From positions 1 to 15,168 of the forward strand of contig JBOGEN010000029.1 of the NCBI GenBank assembly GCA_050743265.1: a stretch of 15,168 nucleotides of DNA, read 5' to 3'. Origin of the DNA: JBOGEN01 sp050743265 (lineage in GTDB: Bacteria; Actinomycetota; Actinomycetes; JBOGEN01). The notes below the pieces were generated by a model. The model saw only the letters and a list, made by a program, of their open reading frames with translations, searched no databases and was not told the origin of the DNA. The position numbers and the translations under genes are program-made. Below are positions 7,107 through 13,046 of this stretch, piece by piece (positions within the stretch are counted from its first letter, which is position 1; the number at the start of each line of letters is the position of its first letter).

Positions 7107-8047
7107 GCGCCCCCACCGACGGCCTGATGCCGCGGGACCACCCGGCGGGGCACCGGGCCGGGTTCGCCTGCCTCGTGGGCCGGCCGAACGCGGGCAAGTC
7201 GACGCTGACGAACGCGCTCGTCGGGACGAAGGTGGCCATCACGTCCGGCCGGCCCCAGACCACACGGCACACGATCCGCGGCGTCGTGCACCGTCCGGAC
7301 GCCCAGCTCGTGCTCGTCGACACCCCCGGCCTGCACAAGCCGCGCACGTTGCTGGGGGAGCGGCTGAACGAGCTCGTGCTGTCCACGCTCGCCGAGGTGG
7401 ACGTGGTGGGCTTCTGCGTCGCCGCCGACGAGAAGGTCGGGCCCGGGGACCGCTGGGTCGCCCAGCGGCTCGCCCAGCTCGCCCCGCGTACACCGGTCGT
7501 GGCGCTCGTGACCAAGACGGACCTCGTCCGCCCCGACCAGGTCGCCGGGCAGCTCGTCGCCGCGAACGCGCTGGGGGACTGGGCCGACCTGGTCCCGGTC
7601 TCGGCCACGGCCGGCTTCCAGGTCGACACGGTCGCCGACGTCCTCGTGGGGCACCTGCCGGAGAGCCCGCCGCTCTACCCGGAGGGTGACCTCACCGACG
7701 AGCCCGAGGCGGTCATGGTCGGTGAGCTCATCAGGGAGGCCGCGCTCGACGGCGTACGGGACGAGCTGCCGCACTCGATCGCGGTGGTCGTGGACGAGAT
7801 GCTCCCGCGGGAGGGCCGCCCGGACGACCGGCCGCTGCTCGACGTCTACGCCCATCTCTTCGTCGAGCGCGCGAGCCAGAAGTCCATCGTCATCGGCGCG
7901 CAGGGCAGCCGGCTCAGAGACGTGGGGACACGGGCCCGCCGCCAGATCGAGGCCCTGCTCGGGACGCCGGTGTACCTCGACCTGCGGGTCGCCGTCGCCG
8001 CAGACTGGCAGCGCGACCCCAAACAGCTGCGCCGGCTCGGCTTCTGA
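7103..8047 (+). CDS. era: GTPase Era
   Basis: 314 residues from the GTG at 7103, which overlaps the EamA stop as GTGA; an ATG at 7127 is possible but has no ribosome site. All GTPase motifs are present: G1 GRPNAGKST (26-34), G2 region TTRHTIRG (53-60), G3 DTPG (73-76), G4 TKTD (137-140) and G5 SA (167-168). The C-terminal KH domain has the GxxG loop IGAQGSRL at 264-271 and ends with the usual QLRRLGF. Era binds the 3' end of 16S rRNA and helps 30S assembly, consistent with YbeY and PhoH in the same operon. It is the last gene of the operon. Its stop codon lies inside a 14-bp tandem repeat listed separately. No missing residues. Confidence 0.97.
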   Translation: MSAPTDGLMPRDHPAGHRAGFACLVGRPNAGKSTLTNALVGTKVAITSGRPQTTRHTIRGVVHRPDAQLVLVDTPGLHKPRTLLGERLNELVLSTLAEVDVVGFCVAADEKVGPGDRWVAQRLAQLAPRTPVVALVTKTDLVRPDQVAGQLVAANALGDWADLVPVSATAGFQVDTVADVLVGHLPESPPLYPEGDLTDEPEAVMVGELIREAALDGVRDELPHSIAVVVDEMLPREGRPDDRPLLDVYAHLFVERASQKSIVIGAQGSRLRDVGTRARRQIEALLGTPVYLDLRVAVAADWQRDPKQLRRLGF

Positions 8048-8078
8048 GGCTCGGTCTCTGAGGCTCGGTCTCTGAGGC
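8043..8078. repeat. Perfect 14-bp tandem repeat straddling the era stop codon
   Basis: The unit TCTGAGGCTCGGTC occurs at 8043-8056 and again, exactly, at 8057-8070, with a third partial copy of 8 bp at 8071-8078. The first TGA (8045-8047) is the era stop. The copies at 8059-8061 and 8073-8075 fall in the other two frames because 14 is not a multiple of three. Confidence 0.9.
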
Positions 8079-8139
8079 CTCGCGTGGCCGAGGGTCCGGA
8101 CACGGCGTGTCCACGATGTGAGCACGTGCCCACCGCCCG

Positions 8140-8168
8140 TTGGGCTGCTGCGGGGAGGGGGGTAAGGT
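8140..8168 (+). promoter_or_regulatory. leuA promoter
   Basis: TTGGGC (8140-8145) and TAAGGT (8163-8168) are spaced by exactly 17 nt. The predicted start of transcription is at 8175-8176, which is the G of the GTG that opens the Leu-rich leader peptide. The stretch from 8079 to 8139 between the era repeat and this promoter holds nothing else that I recognise. Confidence 0.65.
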
Positions 8169-8175
8169 CTGGCCC

Positions 8176-8226
8176 GTGCGTACCGGTTGCCTGCTCCTTC
8201 TTGGCTGCCGCGGCGGGATGCCCTAA
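8176..8226 (+). CDS. Leucine leader peptide upstream of leuA (16 residues)
   Basis: GTG at 8176 opens a 16-codon frame ending in TAA at 8224-8226: MRTGCLLLLGCRGGMP. It contains four consecutive Leu codons (CTG CTC CTT CTT, 8191-8202). Two of them are CTT, a rare codon in such a G+C-rich genome. The start coincides with the predicted transcription start, so it is probably translated from a leaderless mRNA. The LLLL plus CRGG pattern is the kind reported for leuA leaders in Actinobacteria. The likely role is to sense charged tRNA-Leu: slow decoding stalls the ribosome just before the RNA stem that begins at 8203. It is too short for ordinary gene callers. Seen directly: frame, Leu run, spacing. 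Inferred: control function. Confidence 0.8.
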   Translation: MRTGCLLLLGCRGGMP

Positions 8227-8265
8227 GGCCGGTCCCTCGCCGCGGAGGACAGCCTTGTGCCGGCT
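8203..8265 (+). promoter_or_regulatory. LEU-element-like RNA structure (stem plus possible pseudoknot) before leuA
   Basis: The stem starts on the base after the last Leu codon. GGCTG-CCGCGGCG (8203-8215) pairs with CGCCGCGG (8238-8245) and CAGCC (8250-8254), with a 4-nt bulge AGGA. The 22-nt loop contains GGCCGG (8227-8232), which can pair with CCGGCT (8260-8265, one G-U) to form an H-type pseudoknot. A conserved pseudoknot called the LEU element was predicted by comparative genomics upstream of leuA in most Actinobacteria; this fits. A competing small hairpin AGCC (8251-8254) / GGCT (8262-8265) could form when the main stem is melted. There is no U-tract, so control may be at translation of leuA or through Rho. 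Confidence 0.6.
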
Positions 8266-8293
8266 CCCGTGACGTCGAGGAAGGCCCCGATCC

Positions 8294-10015
8294 ATGCGCA
8301 ACGCGCAGCGCCCGTCCACCATGCCGGTCCACAAGTACCGGCCGTTCCACGAGCAGATCACCGTCGACCTGCCGGATCGCACCTGGCCCGCCCGCCGGAT
8401 CACCGAGGCCCCGCGCTGGTGTGCGGTGGACCTGCGTGACGGCAACCAGGCCCTCATCGACCCGATGAGCCCGGACCGCAAGCGCCGCATGTTCGAGCTG
8501 CTTGTCCGGATGGGCTACAAGGAGATCGAGGTCGGCTTCCCCGCGGCGAGCCAGACCGACTTCGACTTCGTCCGCCATCTCGTCGAGGACGACTTGGTTC
8601 CCGACGACGTCGTCATCCAGGTGCTCACCCAGGCCCGCGAGCCGCTCATCGAGCGGACTTTCGAGTCGATTCGCGGCGCCAAGCAGGCGATCGTCCACCT
8701 GTACAACTCGACGTCGGTCGTGCAGCGCCGGGTCGTCTTCGACCTGCCGCGCGAGGGGATCCGCGACATCGCGGTACGGGGGGCGCAGCTGTGTCTCAAG
8801 TACGCCGAGACGGTCCCCGAGACGGACGTCCTGTTCGAGTACTCGCCGGAGTCCTACACCGGCACCGAGCTCGAGTTCGCGGTCGACGTGTGCAACGCCG
8901 TCGGCGACGTGTGGGAGCCGACCCCGGACCGCAAGACCGTGGTCAACCTGCCGGCGACGGTCGAGATGGCCACGCCCAACGTGTACGCGGACTCGATCGA
9001 GTGGATGCACCGCCACCTCGACCGGCGGGACTCGCTCGTCCTGTCCCTGCACCCGCACAACGACCGCGGCTGCGCGGTGGCCGCGGCCGAGCTGGGCTAC
9101 CAGGCCGGTGCCGACCGCATCGAGGGCTGCCTGTTCGGCAACGGCGAGCGCACCGGCAACGTCTGCCTCGTCACGCTCGGCATGAACCTGTTCTCCCAGG
9201 GGATCGACCCGCAGATCGACTTTTCCGACATCGACGAGATCCGCCGCACGGTGGAGTACTGCAACCAGCTGCCCGTGAACGAGCGGCACCCGTACGGCGG
9301 CGACCTCGTCTACACCGCGTTCAGCGGCTCCCACCAGGACGCCATCAACAAGGGCCTCGAGGCGATGAAGCGGGACGCCGCCGCGGCGGGCGTGGGCGTC
9401 GACGACCTCGTGTGGGCCGTCCCGTACCTGCCGATCGACCCGAAGGACGTCGGACGGACGTACGAGGCCGTGATTCGGGTCAACTCGCAGTCGGGCAAGG
9501 GCGGGGTAGCGTACCTCATGCGCTCGGAGCACCAGCTCGACATGCCGCGCCGGCTGCAGGTGGAGTTCAGCCAGGTGGTCCAGGCGCGGACGGACGCCGA
9601 CGGGGGCGAGGTGTCGGCCGAGCTGCTGTGGGAGGTCTTCTCCGCCGAGTACCTCGGGCGGAACGCGCCGGTCGCGCTGAACTCCCACCACACGTCCTCG
9701 GCCGAGGGCGGGGTCGACGCGCTCTCCGTGAACGTCGAGGTCGCGGGCGAGATGCAGACCCTGCACGGCTGTGGCAACGGCCCGATCGCCGCGTTCGTCG
9801 ACGCGCTGTCGCAGACCGGCCACGACGTCCGCGTGCTGGACTACGCCGAGCACGCCATGTCCGCCGGCGGGGACGCCCAGGCCGCCGCGTACGTCGAGTG
9901 CGCCATCGGCGAGCGGGTGCTCTGGGGCGTCGGGGTGGACGCCAACATCGTCACCGCCTCGCTCAAGGCCGTCGTCTCTGCGGTGAACCGGGCCGCCCTC
10001 AGCGACCCGATCTAG
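8294..10015 (+). CDS. leuA: 2-isopropylmalate synthase (LeuA type 2)
   Basis: 573 residues from the ATG at 8294, with GAGGAAGG 10 nt upstream. It condenses acetyl-CoA with 2-oxoisovalerate to give 2-isopropylmalate, the first committed step of leucine synthesis. The catalytic TIM barrel shows DLRDGNQALIDPM (46-58), GFPAASQTDFDFVR (81-94), the metal-binding SLHPHNDRG (251-259) and GNGERTGNV (282-290). The C-terminal LeuA regulatory domain (about 440-573) is complete, so leucine feedback inhibition is expected. Length and N-terminus (KYRPF..) match the long actinobacterial form. Expression is probably set by the Leu-rich leader and RNA structure just upstream. It stands alone between era and recO, with no leuB/C/D nearby, and a hairpin follows the stop. 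Confidence 0.97.
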   Translation: MRNAQRPSTMPVHKYRPFHEQITVDLPDRTWPARRITEAPRWCAVDLRDGNQALIDPMSPDRKRRMFELLVRMGYKEIEVGFPAASQTDFDFVRHLVEDDLVPDDVVIQVLTQAREPLIERTFESIRGAKQAIVHLYNSTSVVQRRVVFDLPREGIRDIAVRGAQLCLKYAETVPETDVLFEYSPESYTGTELEFAVDVCNAVGDVWEPTPDRKTVVNLPATVEMATPNVYADSIEWMHRHLDRRDSLVLSLHPHNDRGCAVAAAELGYQAGADRIEGCLFGNGERTGNVCLVTLGMNLFSQGIDPQIDFSDIDEIRRTVEYCNQLPVNERHPYGGDLVYTAFSGSHQDAINKGLEAMKRDAAAAGVGVDDLVWAVPYLPIDPKDVGRTYEAVIRVNSQSGKGGVAYLMRSEHQLDMPRRLQVEFSQVVQARTDADGGEVSAELLWEVFSAEYLGRNAPVALNSHHTSSAEGGVDALSVNVEVAGEMQTLHGCGNGPIAAFVDALSQTGHDVRVLDYAEHAMSAGGDAQAAAYVECAIGERVLWGVGVDANIVTASLKAVVSAVNRAALSDPI

Positions 10016-10029
10016 GCGGGTCCGCGCAC

Positions 10030-10055
10030 CCGGGGTCCCCCCGGCGGGGCCCCGG
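10030..10055 (+). terminator. Hairpin after leuA, probable terminator
   Basis: CCGGGG (10030-10035) pairs with CCCCGG (10050-10055) and CCCC (10037-10040) with GGGG (10046-10049). There is a single bulged T at 10036 and a 5-nt loop. It begins 14 nt after the leuA stop and ends just before the recO promoter element. There is no U-tract. Confidence 0.55.
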
Positions 10056-10061
10056 ATGCCG

Positions 10062-10067
10062 GACAAT
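10062..10067 (+). promoter_or_regulatory. Possible -10 element of recO
   Basis: GACAAT (4 of 6 to TATAAT, with the conserved A and final T) lies 7 nt before the GTG at 10075. That spacing would make the transcript start at the start codon. No -35 is recognisable, because the hairpin occupies that place. Confidence 0.35.
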
Positions 10068-10074
10068 GGCAGGC

Positions 10075-10803
10075 GTGAGCCTGTACCGCGACGAGGCGGT
10101 CGTCCTCAGGACCCAGAAGCTGGGCGAGGCCGACCGCATCGTCACGCTGCTGACCCGCCACCACGGCACGGTGCGCGCGGTCGGCAAAGGCGTCCGGCGG
10201 ACGACCTCGCGCTTCGGCTCGCGGCTCGAGCCGTTCACGCACGTCGACCTGCAGCTCTACGCGGGCCGCTCGCTGGACACGGTCACCCAGGCCGAGACGG
10301 TCACGCCGTACGGGCGGCGGCTGGCCTCCGACTACGGCCGGTACACGTCGGGCACGGTGATGCTGGAGACGGCCGAGCGGCTCACCTTCACCGAGCGGGA
10401 ACCCGCCACCCAGCAGTTCCTGCTGCTCGTGGGGGGCCTCCGCACGCTCGCCGCGGCCGAGCACGACCCCGGCCTCGTCCTGGACGCCTTCGTGCTGCGC
10501 TCGCTCGCAGTGGCGGGGTACGCCCCCTCGTTCGACGACTGCGCGCGCTGCACCGCCCCGGGGCCGCACCGGGCCTTCGTGGTCAGCGGCGGGGTGGTCT
10601 GCCCGCAATGCCGGGTGCCCGGGGCGGCCACGCCGGCGGCGGAGACCCTCACCCTGCTGGGCGCACTGCTCGCCGGCGACTGGCCCACAGCGGACGCGTC
10701 CGACCCCCGCCACCGGCGAGAGGGCAGCGGTCTCGTGGCCGCGTACCTGCAGTGGCACCTGGAGCAGTCGCTGCGGTCACTGCCGCTGCTCGAGCGAGGC
10801 TGA
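10075..10803 (+). CDS. recO: DNA repair protein RecO
   Basis: 242 residues from the GTG at 10075 (MSLYRDEAVVLRTQKLGEADRI). An ATG at 10066 would add three residues (MAG), but it overlaps the proposed -10, and family members usually begin near the SLYRDEAVV block. The N-terminal OB fold covers about 1-80 (IVTLLTRHHGTVRAVGKGVRR). An alpha-helical region follows, then the zinc module CARC ... VCPQC around 155-183. RecO loads RecA at single-strand gaps with RecF and RecR and anneals SSB-coated strands. It sits directly upstream of uppS, as in mycobacteria and Streptomyces. The stop codon lies in a 19-bp tandem repeat. Length is typical. Confidence 0.94.
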   Translation: MSLYRDEAVVLRTQKLGEADRIVTLLTRHHGTVRAVGKGVRRTTSRFGSRLEPFTHVDLQLYAGRSLDTVTQAETVTPYGRRLASDYGRYTSGTVMLETAERLTFTEREPATQQFLLLVGGLRTLAAAEHDPGLVLDAFVLRSLAVAGYAPSFDDCARCTAPGPHRAFVVSGGVVCPQCRVPGAATPAAETLTLLGALLAGDWPTADASDPRHRREGSGLVAAYLQWHLEQSLRSLPLLERG

Positions 10804-10874
10804 GCGGCCGGCACGGTGCTGAGCGGCTGGCACGGGGCTGAGCGGTCGGTAGGGGGCGAAGCGGCTAGCGTGGC
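10799..10874. repeat. 19-bp tandem repeat straddling the recO stop codon
   Basis: Units at 10799-10817, 10818-10836 and 10837-10855 all begin GCTGAGCGG. The second differs from the first at 2 of 19 positions, the third at 4 of 19. A degraded fourth copy (GCGAAGCGGCTAGCG...) lies at 10856-10874. The recO TGA is 10801-10803; the copied TGAs at 10820-10822 and 10839-10841 fall in the other two frames. The array fills almost the whole recO-uppS gap. Confidence 0.85.
10866..10871 (+). promoter_or_regulatory. Possible -10 element of uppS
   Basis: TAGCGT lies 10 nt before the uppS ATG, inside the degraded fourth repeat copy. The predicted transcript would have only about 3-4 nt before the ATG. There is no clear -35, and uppS may simply be read through from recO. 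Confidence 0.25.
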
Positions 10875-10881
10875 GGCCGAG

Positions 10882-11730
10882 ATGAGCCGTCGTCCCGTCC
10901 GTCGCCCGCACCCGCACGCGGTCCGGCCGCCGGACCCCCACCCGTCCGGGGCGAGACCGCCCGACCTGCCCGTCGACGCCGTCCCGCGGCACGTGGCCGT
11001 CGTGATGGACGGCAACGGCCGTTGGGCCGCACAGCGCGGCCTGCCGCGTACCGCCGGGCACACCGCGGGCGAGGCGGCGCTGTTCGACCTCGTCTGCGGG
11101 GCGATCGAGTCCGGCGTGCAGTGGGTCTCGGCGTACGCGTTCTCGACCGAGAACTGGAAGCGTTCGCCGGACGAGGTGCGGTTTCTCATGAACTTCAACC
11201 GGGACGTGATTCGCCGCCGCCGCGACGAGATGCACGAGATGGGCGTCCGGGTGCGCTGGGCCGGACGTCGTCCACGGCTGTGGAAGAGCGTGATCCGCGA
11301 GCTCGAGGTCGCCGAGGAGCTCACGCAGGACAACGACGTGTGCACGCTCACCATGTGCGTGAACTACGGCGGACGTGCCGAGATCGCCGACGCGGCCGCC
11401 GCGCTTGCCCGCGACGTGGCCGCGGGCCGCGTGAAGCCGGACCGGGTCGACGAGCGGGTGCTGTCGCGCTACCTCGACGAGCCGGACATGCCCGACGTCG
11501 ACCTGTTCCTGCGGACGTCCGGCGAGCAGCGCATCTCGAACTTCCTGCTCTGGCAGTCGGCGTACGCCGAGCTGTGCTTTCTCGACACGCTCTGGCCGGA
11601 CGTGGACCGCCGGCACCTGTGGTGGGCCATCGAGCAGTACGCGGCCCGCGACCGTCGCTACGGCGGGGCACTGCCGAACCCGCCCCCGAACCCATCCCCG
11701 AACCCGTTCCCGAACCCGTCCCCGTCGTGA
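10882..11730 (+). CDS. uppS: Isoprenyl transferase (cis-prenyl diphosphate synthase, UppS/DPPS type)
   Basis: 282 residues from the ATG at 10882; the frame is open to a GTG at 10816, but that lies inside the repeat array and adds sequence unlike the family. The first 35 residues are Arg/Pro/His-rich. The catalytic core is complete: VAVVMDGNGRWAAQRGLPRTAGH with Asp43, FSTENWKRSPDEV (87-99), and the C-terminal LFLRTSGEQRISNFLLWQSAYAE block and LWPD. The enzyme adds isopentenyl units in cis to make the polyprenyl diphosphate carrier lipid for peptidoglycan and arabinogalactan-type polymers. It is recO's downstream neighbour and convergent with zur. Oddity: after the normal end (RRYGGAL) comes an 18-residue tail of four PNPx units encoded by a 12-bp repeat. 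Chain length of the product cannot be told from sequence. Confidence 0.95.
   Translation: MSRRPVRRPHPHAVRPPDPHPSGARPPDLPVDAVPRHVAVVMDGNGRWAAQRGLPRTAGHTAGEAALFDLVCGAIESGVQWVSAYAFSTENWKRSPDEVRFLMNFNRDVIRRRRDEMHEMGVRVRWAGRRPRLWKSVIRELEVAEELTQDNDVCTLTMCVNYGGRAEIADAAAALARDVAAGRVKPDRVDERVLSRYLDEPDMPDVDLFLRTSGEQRISNFLLWQSAYAELCFLDTLWPDVDRRHLWWAIEQYAARDRRYGGALPNPPPNPSPNPFPNPSPS
11674..11721 (+). repeat. 12-bp in-frame tandem repeat in the uppS 3' end
   Basis: Four 12-bp units beginning CCGAACCC start at 11674, 11686, 11698 and 11710 and encode PNPP, PNPS, PNPF, PNPS. The array ends 6 nt before the uppS TGA. Being a multiple of three, it lengthens the protein without shifting the frame. Confidence 0.9.
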
Positions 11731-11779
11731 TCGTGAGGGCTGAGGGAGCGGGTTCCGGTCAGTCAGCCCTCACGATCAC
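11727..11779. terminator. Perfect 17-bp inverted repeat, bidirectional terminator of uppS and zur
   Basis: GTGATCGTGAGGGCTGA (11727-11743) is the exact reverse complement of 11763-11779, with a 19-nt loop. The uppS TGA (11728-11730) lies in the left arm, and the zur stop (11776-11778, minus strand) occupies the matching position in the right arm. A strong symmetrical hairpin between convergent genes is best read as a shared terminator; there is no U-tract on either strand. Confidence 0.75.
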
Positions 11780-12177
11780 CGGGCGCAGTCCGGGCAGGTG
11801 CCGAAGACCTCGAGCGTGTGGCTCACGTCGACGAAGCCGTGGTCCTCCGCGACCCGCCCCGTCCAGCGCTCGACGGCGGGTCCCTCGACCTCCACCGTGC
11901 GCCCGCAGCCGCGGCAGACCAGGTGGTGGTGGTGCTCGTCGCTGCGGCAGCGCCGGTAGACGGACTCGCCCTCCCGGACGCGCAGCACGTCCACCTCGCC
12001 CGCGTCGGCGAGGGACTGCAGTGTCCGGTACACGGTGGCCAGCCCGACCGTGTCGCCCCGGTCGCGCAGCAGGGCGTGCAGCTGCTGGGCGCTGCGGAAG
12101 TCGTCCACCGTGTCGAGCGCCGCGGCCACCGCCGCACGCTGCCGTGTCATGCGACCGCGGGTCGTGTCCCCGCTCAC
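11776..12177 (-). CDS. zur: Fur-family zinc uptake regulator Zur
   Basis: 133 residues from the GTG at 12177, which overlaps the znuB stop as GTGA; an ATG at 12150 would remove nine residues. The winged-helix DNA-binding part shows MTRQRAAVAAALDTVDDFRSAQQLH split across 10-34 and GLATVYRTLQSLADAGEVD (45-63). The metal part has the run EHHHH (81-85), CRGC (88-91) and CPDC (128-131), the paired Cys sites that hold structural zinc in Fur proteins, plus His113 and His120. It is the last gene of the zinc uptake operon whose promoter carries two matching operators, so it should bind zinc and repress its own operon. Zur rather than Fur is inferred from this context. It sits next to uppS, as in other actinobacteria. 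Confidence 0.92.
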   Translation of the reverse strand: MSGDTTRGRMTRQRAAVAAALDTVDDFRSAQQLHALLRDRGDTVGLATVYRTLQSLADAGEVDVLRVREGESVYRRCRSDEHHHHLVCRGCGRTVEVEGPAVERWTGRVAEDHGFVDVSHTLEVFGTCPDCAR

Positions 12178-13046
12178 GACGCGTGCCCCGGGCTGATCGC
12201 GAGGTCGTCCTCGGCCGCGGGCGCGGGCGTACCGCGGGCCCGGACCCCGCGCAGCGCGGTGACCACCGCAGCGACACCGAACCCGCCGATGGCGAGGACG
12301 ACGATGCTCGCCCCGGACGGCGAGTCCGCGTAGTACGAGCCCACCACCCCGGCGAGCGCGTAGCCGACGCCGAGCCCCATCGCCGCGACGGCCGTGCTGC
12401 GGAACCCGCGCGTGACCTGTTGTGCTGTGGCGACGGGCACGACCATGAGCGCGCTCACCAGCAGCACGCCAACGACCCGCATGGCCACGGTCACCGTCAC
12501 GGCGGCGGTCACGGCGAGCAGCAGGTTGAGGACGCGGACGGGCAGCCCGGTGACCCGGGCGAACTCCTCGTCCTGGCACACGGCGAACAGATGGCGCCCC
12601 AGGCCGAGCGTGACCGCGAGCACCAGCGCGGCGAGCAGGGCCATCACGGCCAGGTCGGAGGAGGAGACGGTGGTGAGCGAGCCGAACAGGTACGAGACCA
12701 GCTGGGTGCTGCCGCCGCCCGCCATCGACAGGATGAGCACGCCCCCGGCGATGCCGCCGTAGAAGAGCAGCGCGAGGGCGACATCCCCGCTCGTACGGCC
12801 CCGCTCACGGACAAGCTCGATGGCCACCGCACCCGCCGCCGCGACCACCACCGCGGTGAGCACCGGCGCCGTGCCGAGCAGGACGCCGATCGCCACGCCG
12901 GTGAGCGCGACGTGCCCGATGCCGTCGCCCATGAGGGCCTGGCGACGCTGGACGAGGTAGATCCCCACCGACGGTGCGGTGAGGCCGACAAGCAGCGCGG
13001 CGAGCAGCGCGCGCTGCATGAACGGCAGGCTGAGGATCTCGGTCAT
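12174..13046 (-). CDS. znuB: Zinc ABC transporter permease ZnuB
   Basis: 290 residues from the ATG at 13046, which overlaps the znuC stop as ATGA and has AGGGGTGG about 6 nt upstream; a start at 13055 would add three residues and has no such site. It is an ABC-3 family permease with about eight to nine hydrophobic helices. Family blocks are visible: MQRALLAALLVGLTAPSVG, the ALMGDGIGHVALTGVAIGVL stretch that couples to the ATPase, SYLFGSLTTVSS, and RVVGVLLVSALMVVPVATA. It forms the membrane channel for zinc (in related systems manganese) handed over by ZnuA. The C-terminal tail after the last helix is short and polar. The stop overlaps zur by 4 nt. Zinc specificity is inferred from Zur and the operators. 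Confidence 0.93.
   Translation of the reverse strand: MTEILSLPFMQRALLAALLVGLTAPSVGIYLVQRRQALMGDGIGHVALTGVAIGVLLGTAPVLTAVVVAAAGAVAIELVRERGRTSGDVALALLFYGGIAGGVLILSMAGGGSTQLVSYLFGSLTTVSSSDLAVMALLAALVLAVTLGLGRHLFAVCQDEEFARVTGLPVRVLNLLLAVTAAVTVTVAMRVVGVLLVSALMVVPVATAQQVTRGFRSTAVAAMGLGVGYALAGVVGSYYADSPSGASIVVLAIGGFGVAAVVTALRGVRARGTPAPAAEDDLAISPGHAS

Noticed and set aside
8079..8293. T-box riboswitch upstream of leuA
   Set aside because: I found no T-box sequence or long specifier-loop leader; the Leu-rich frame and nearby pseudoknot explain the region better.
6851..10066. A 1071-codon open frame on the minus strand opposite EamA, era and leuA
   Set aside because: It is a high-G+C shadow frame: Arg/Val/Asp/Gly-rich with no recognisable domain, and fully antisense to well-supported genes.
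8791..10803. A 670-codon frame that would fuse an Arg-rich region to RecO
   Set aside because: The first two thirds are an off-frame reading of leuA. A hairpin and a promoter-like element separate leuA from recO, and RecO is complete from 10075.
10816..10881. uppS starting at the GTG at 10816
   Set aside because: The added residues come from the 19-bp repeat array and do not resemble the family.
11674..11721. Four 12-bp repeats as a CRISPR array
   Set aside because: There are no spacers; the units are contiguous, in frame and inside uppS.
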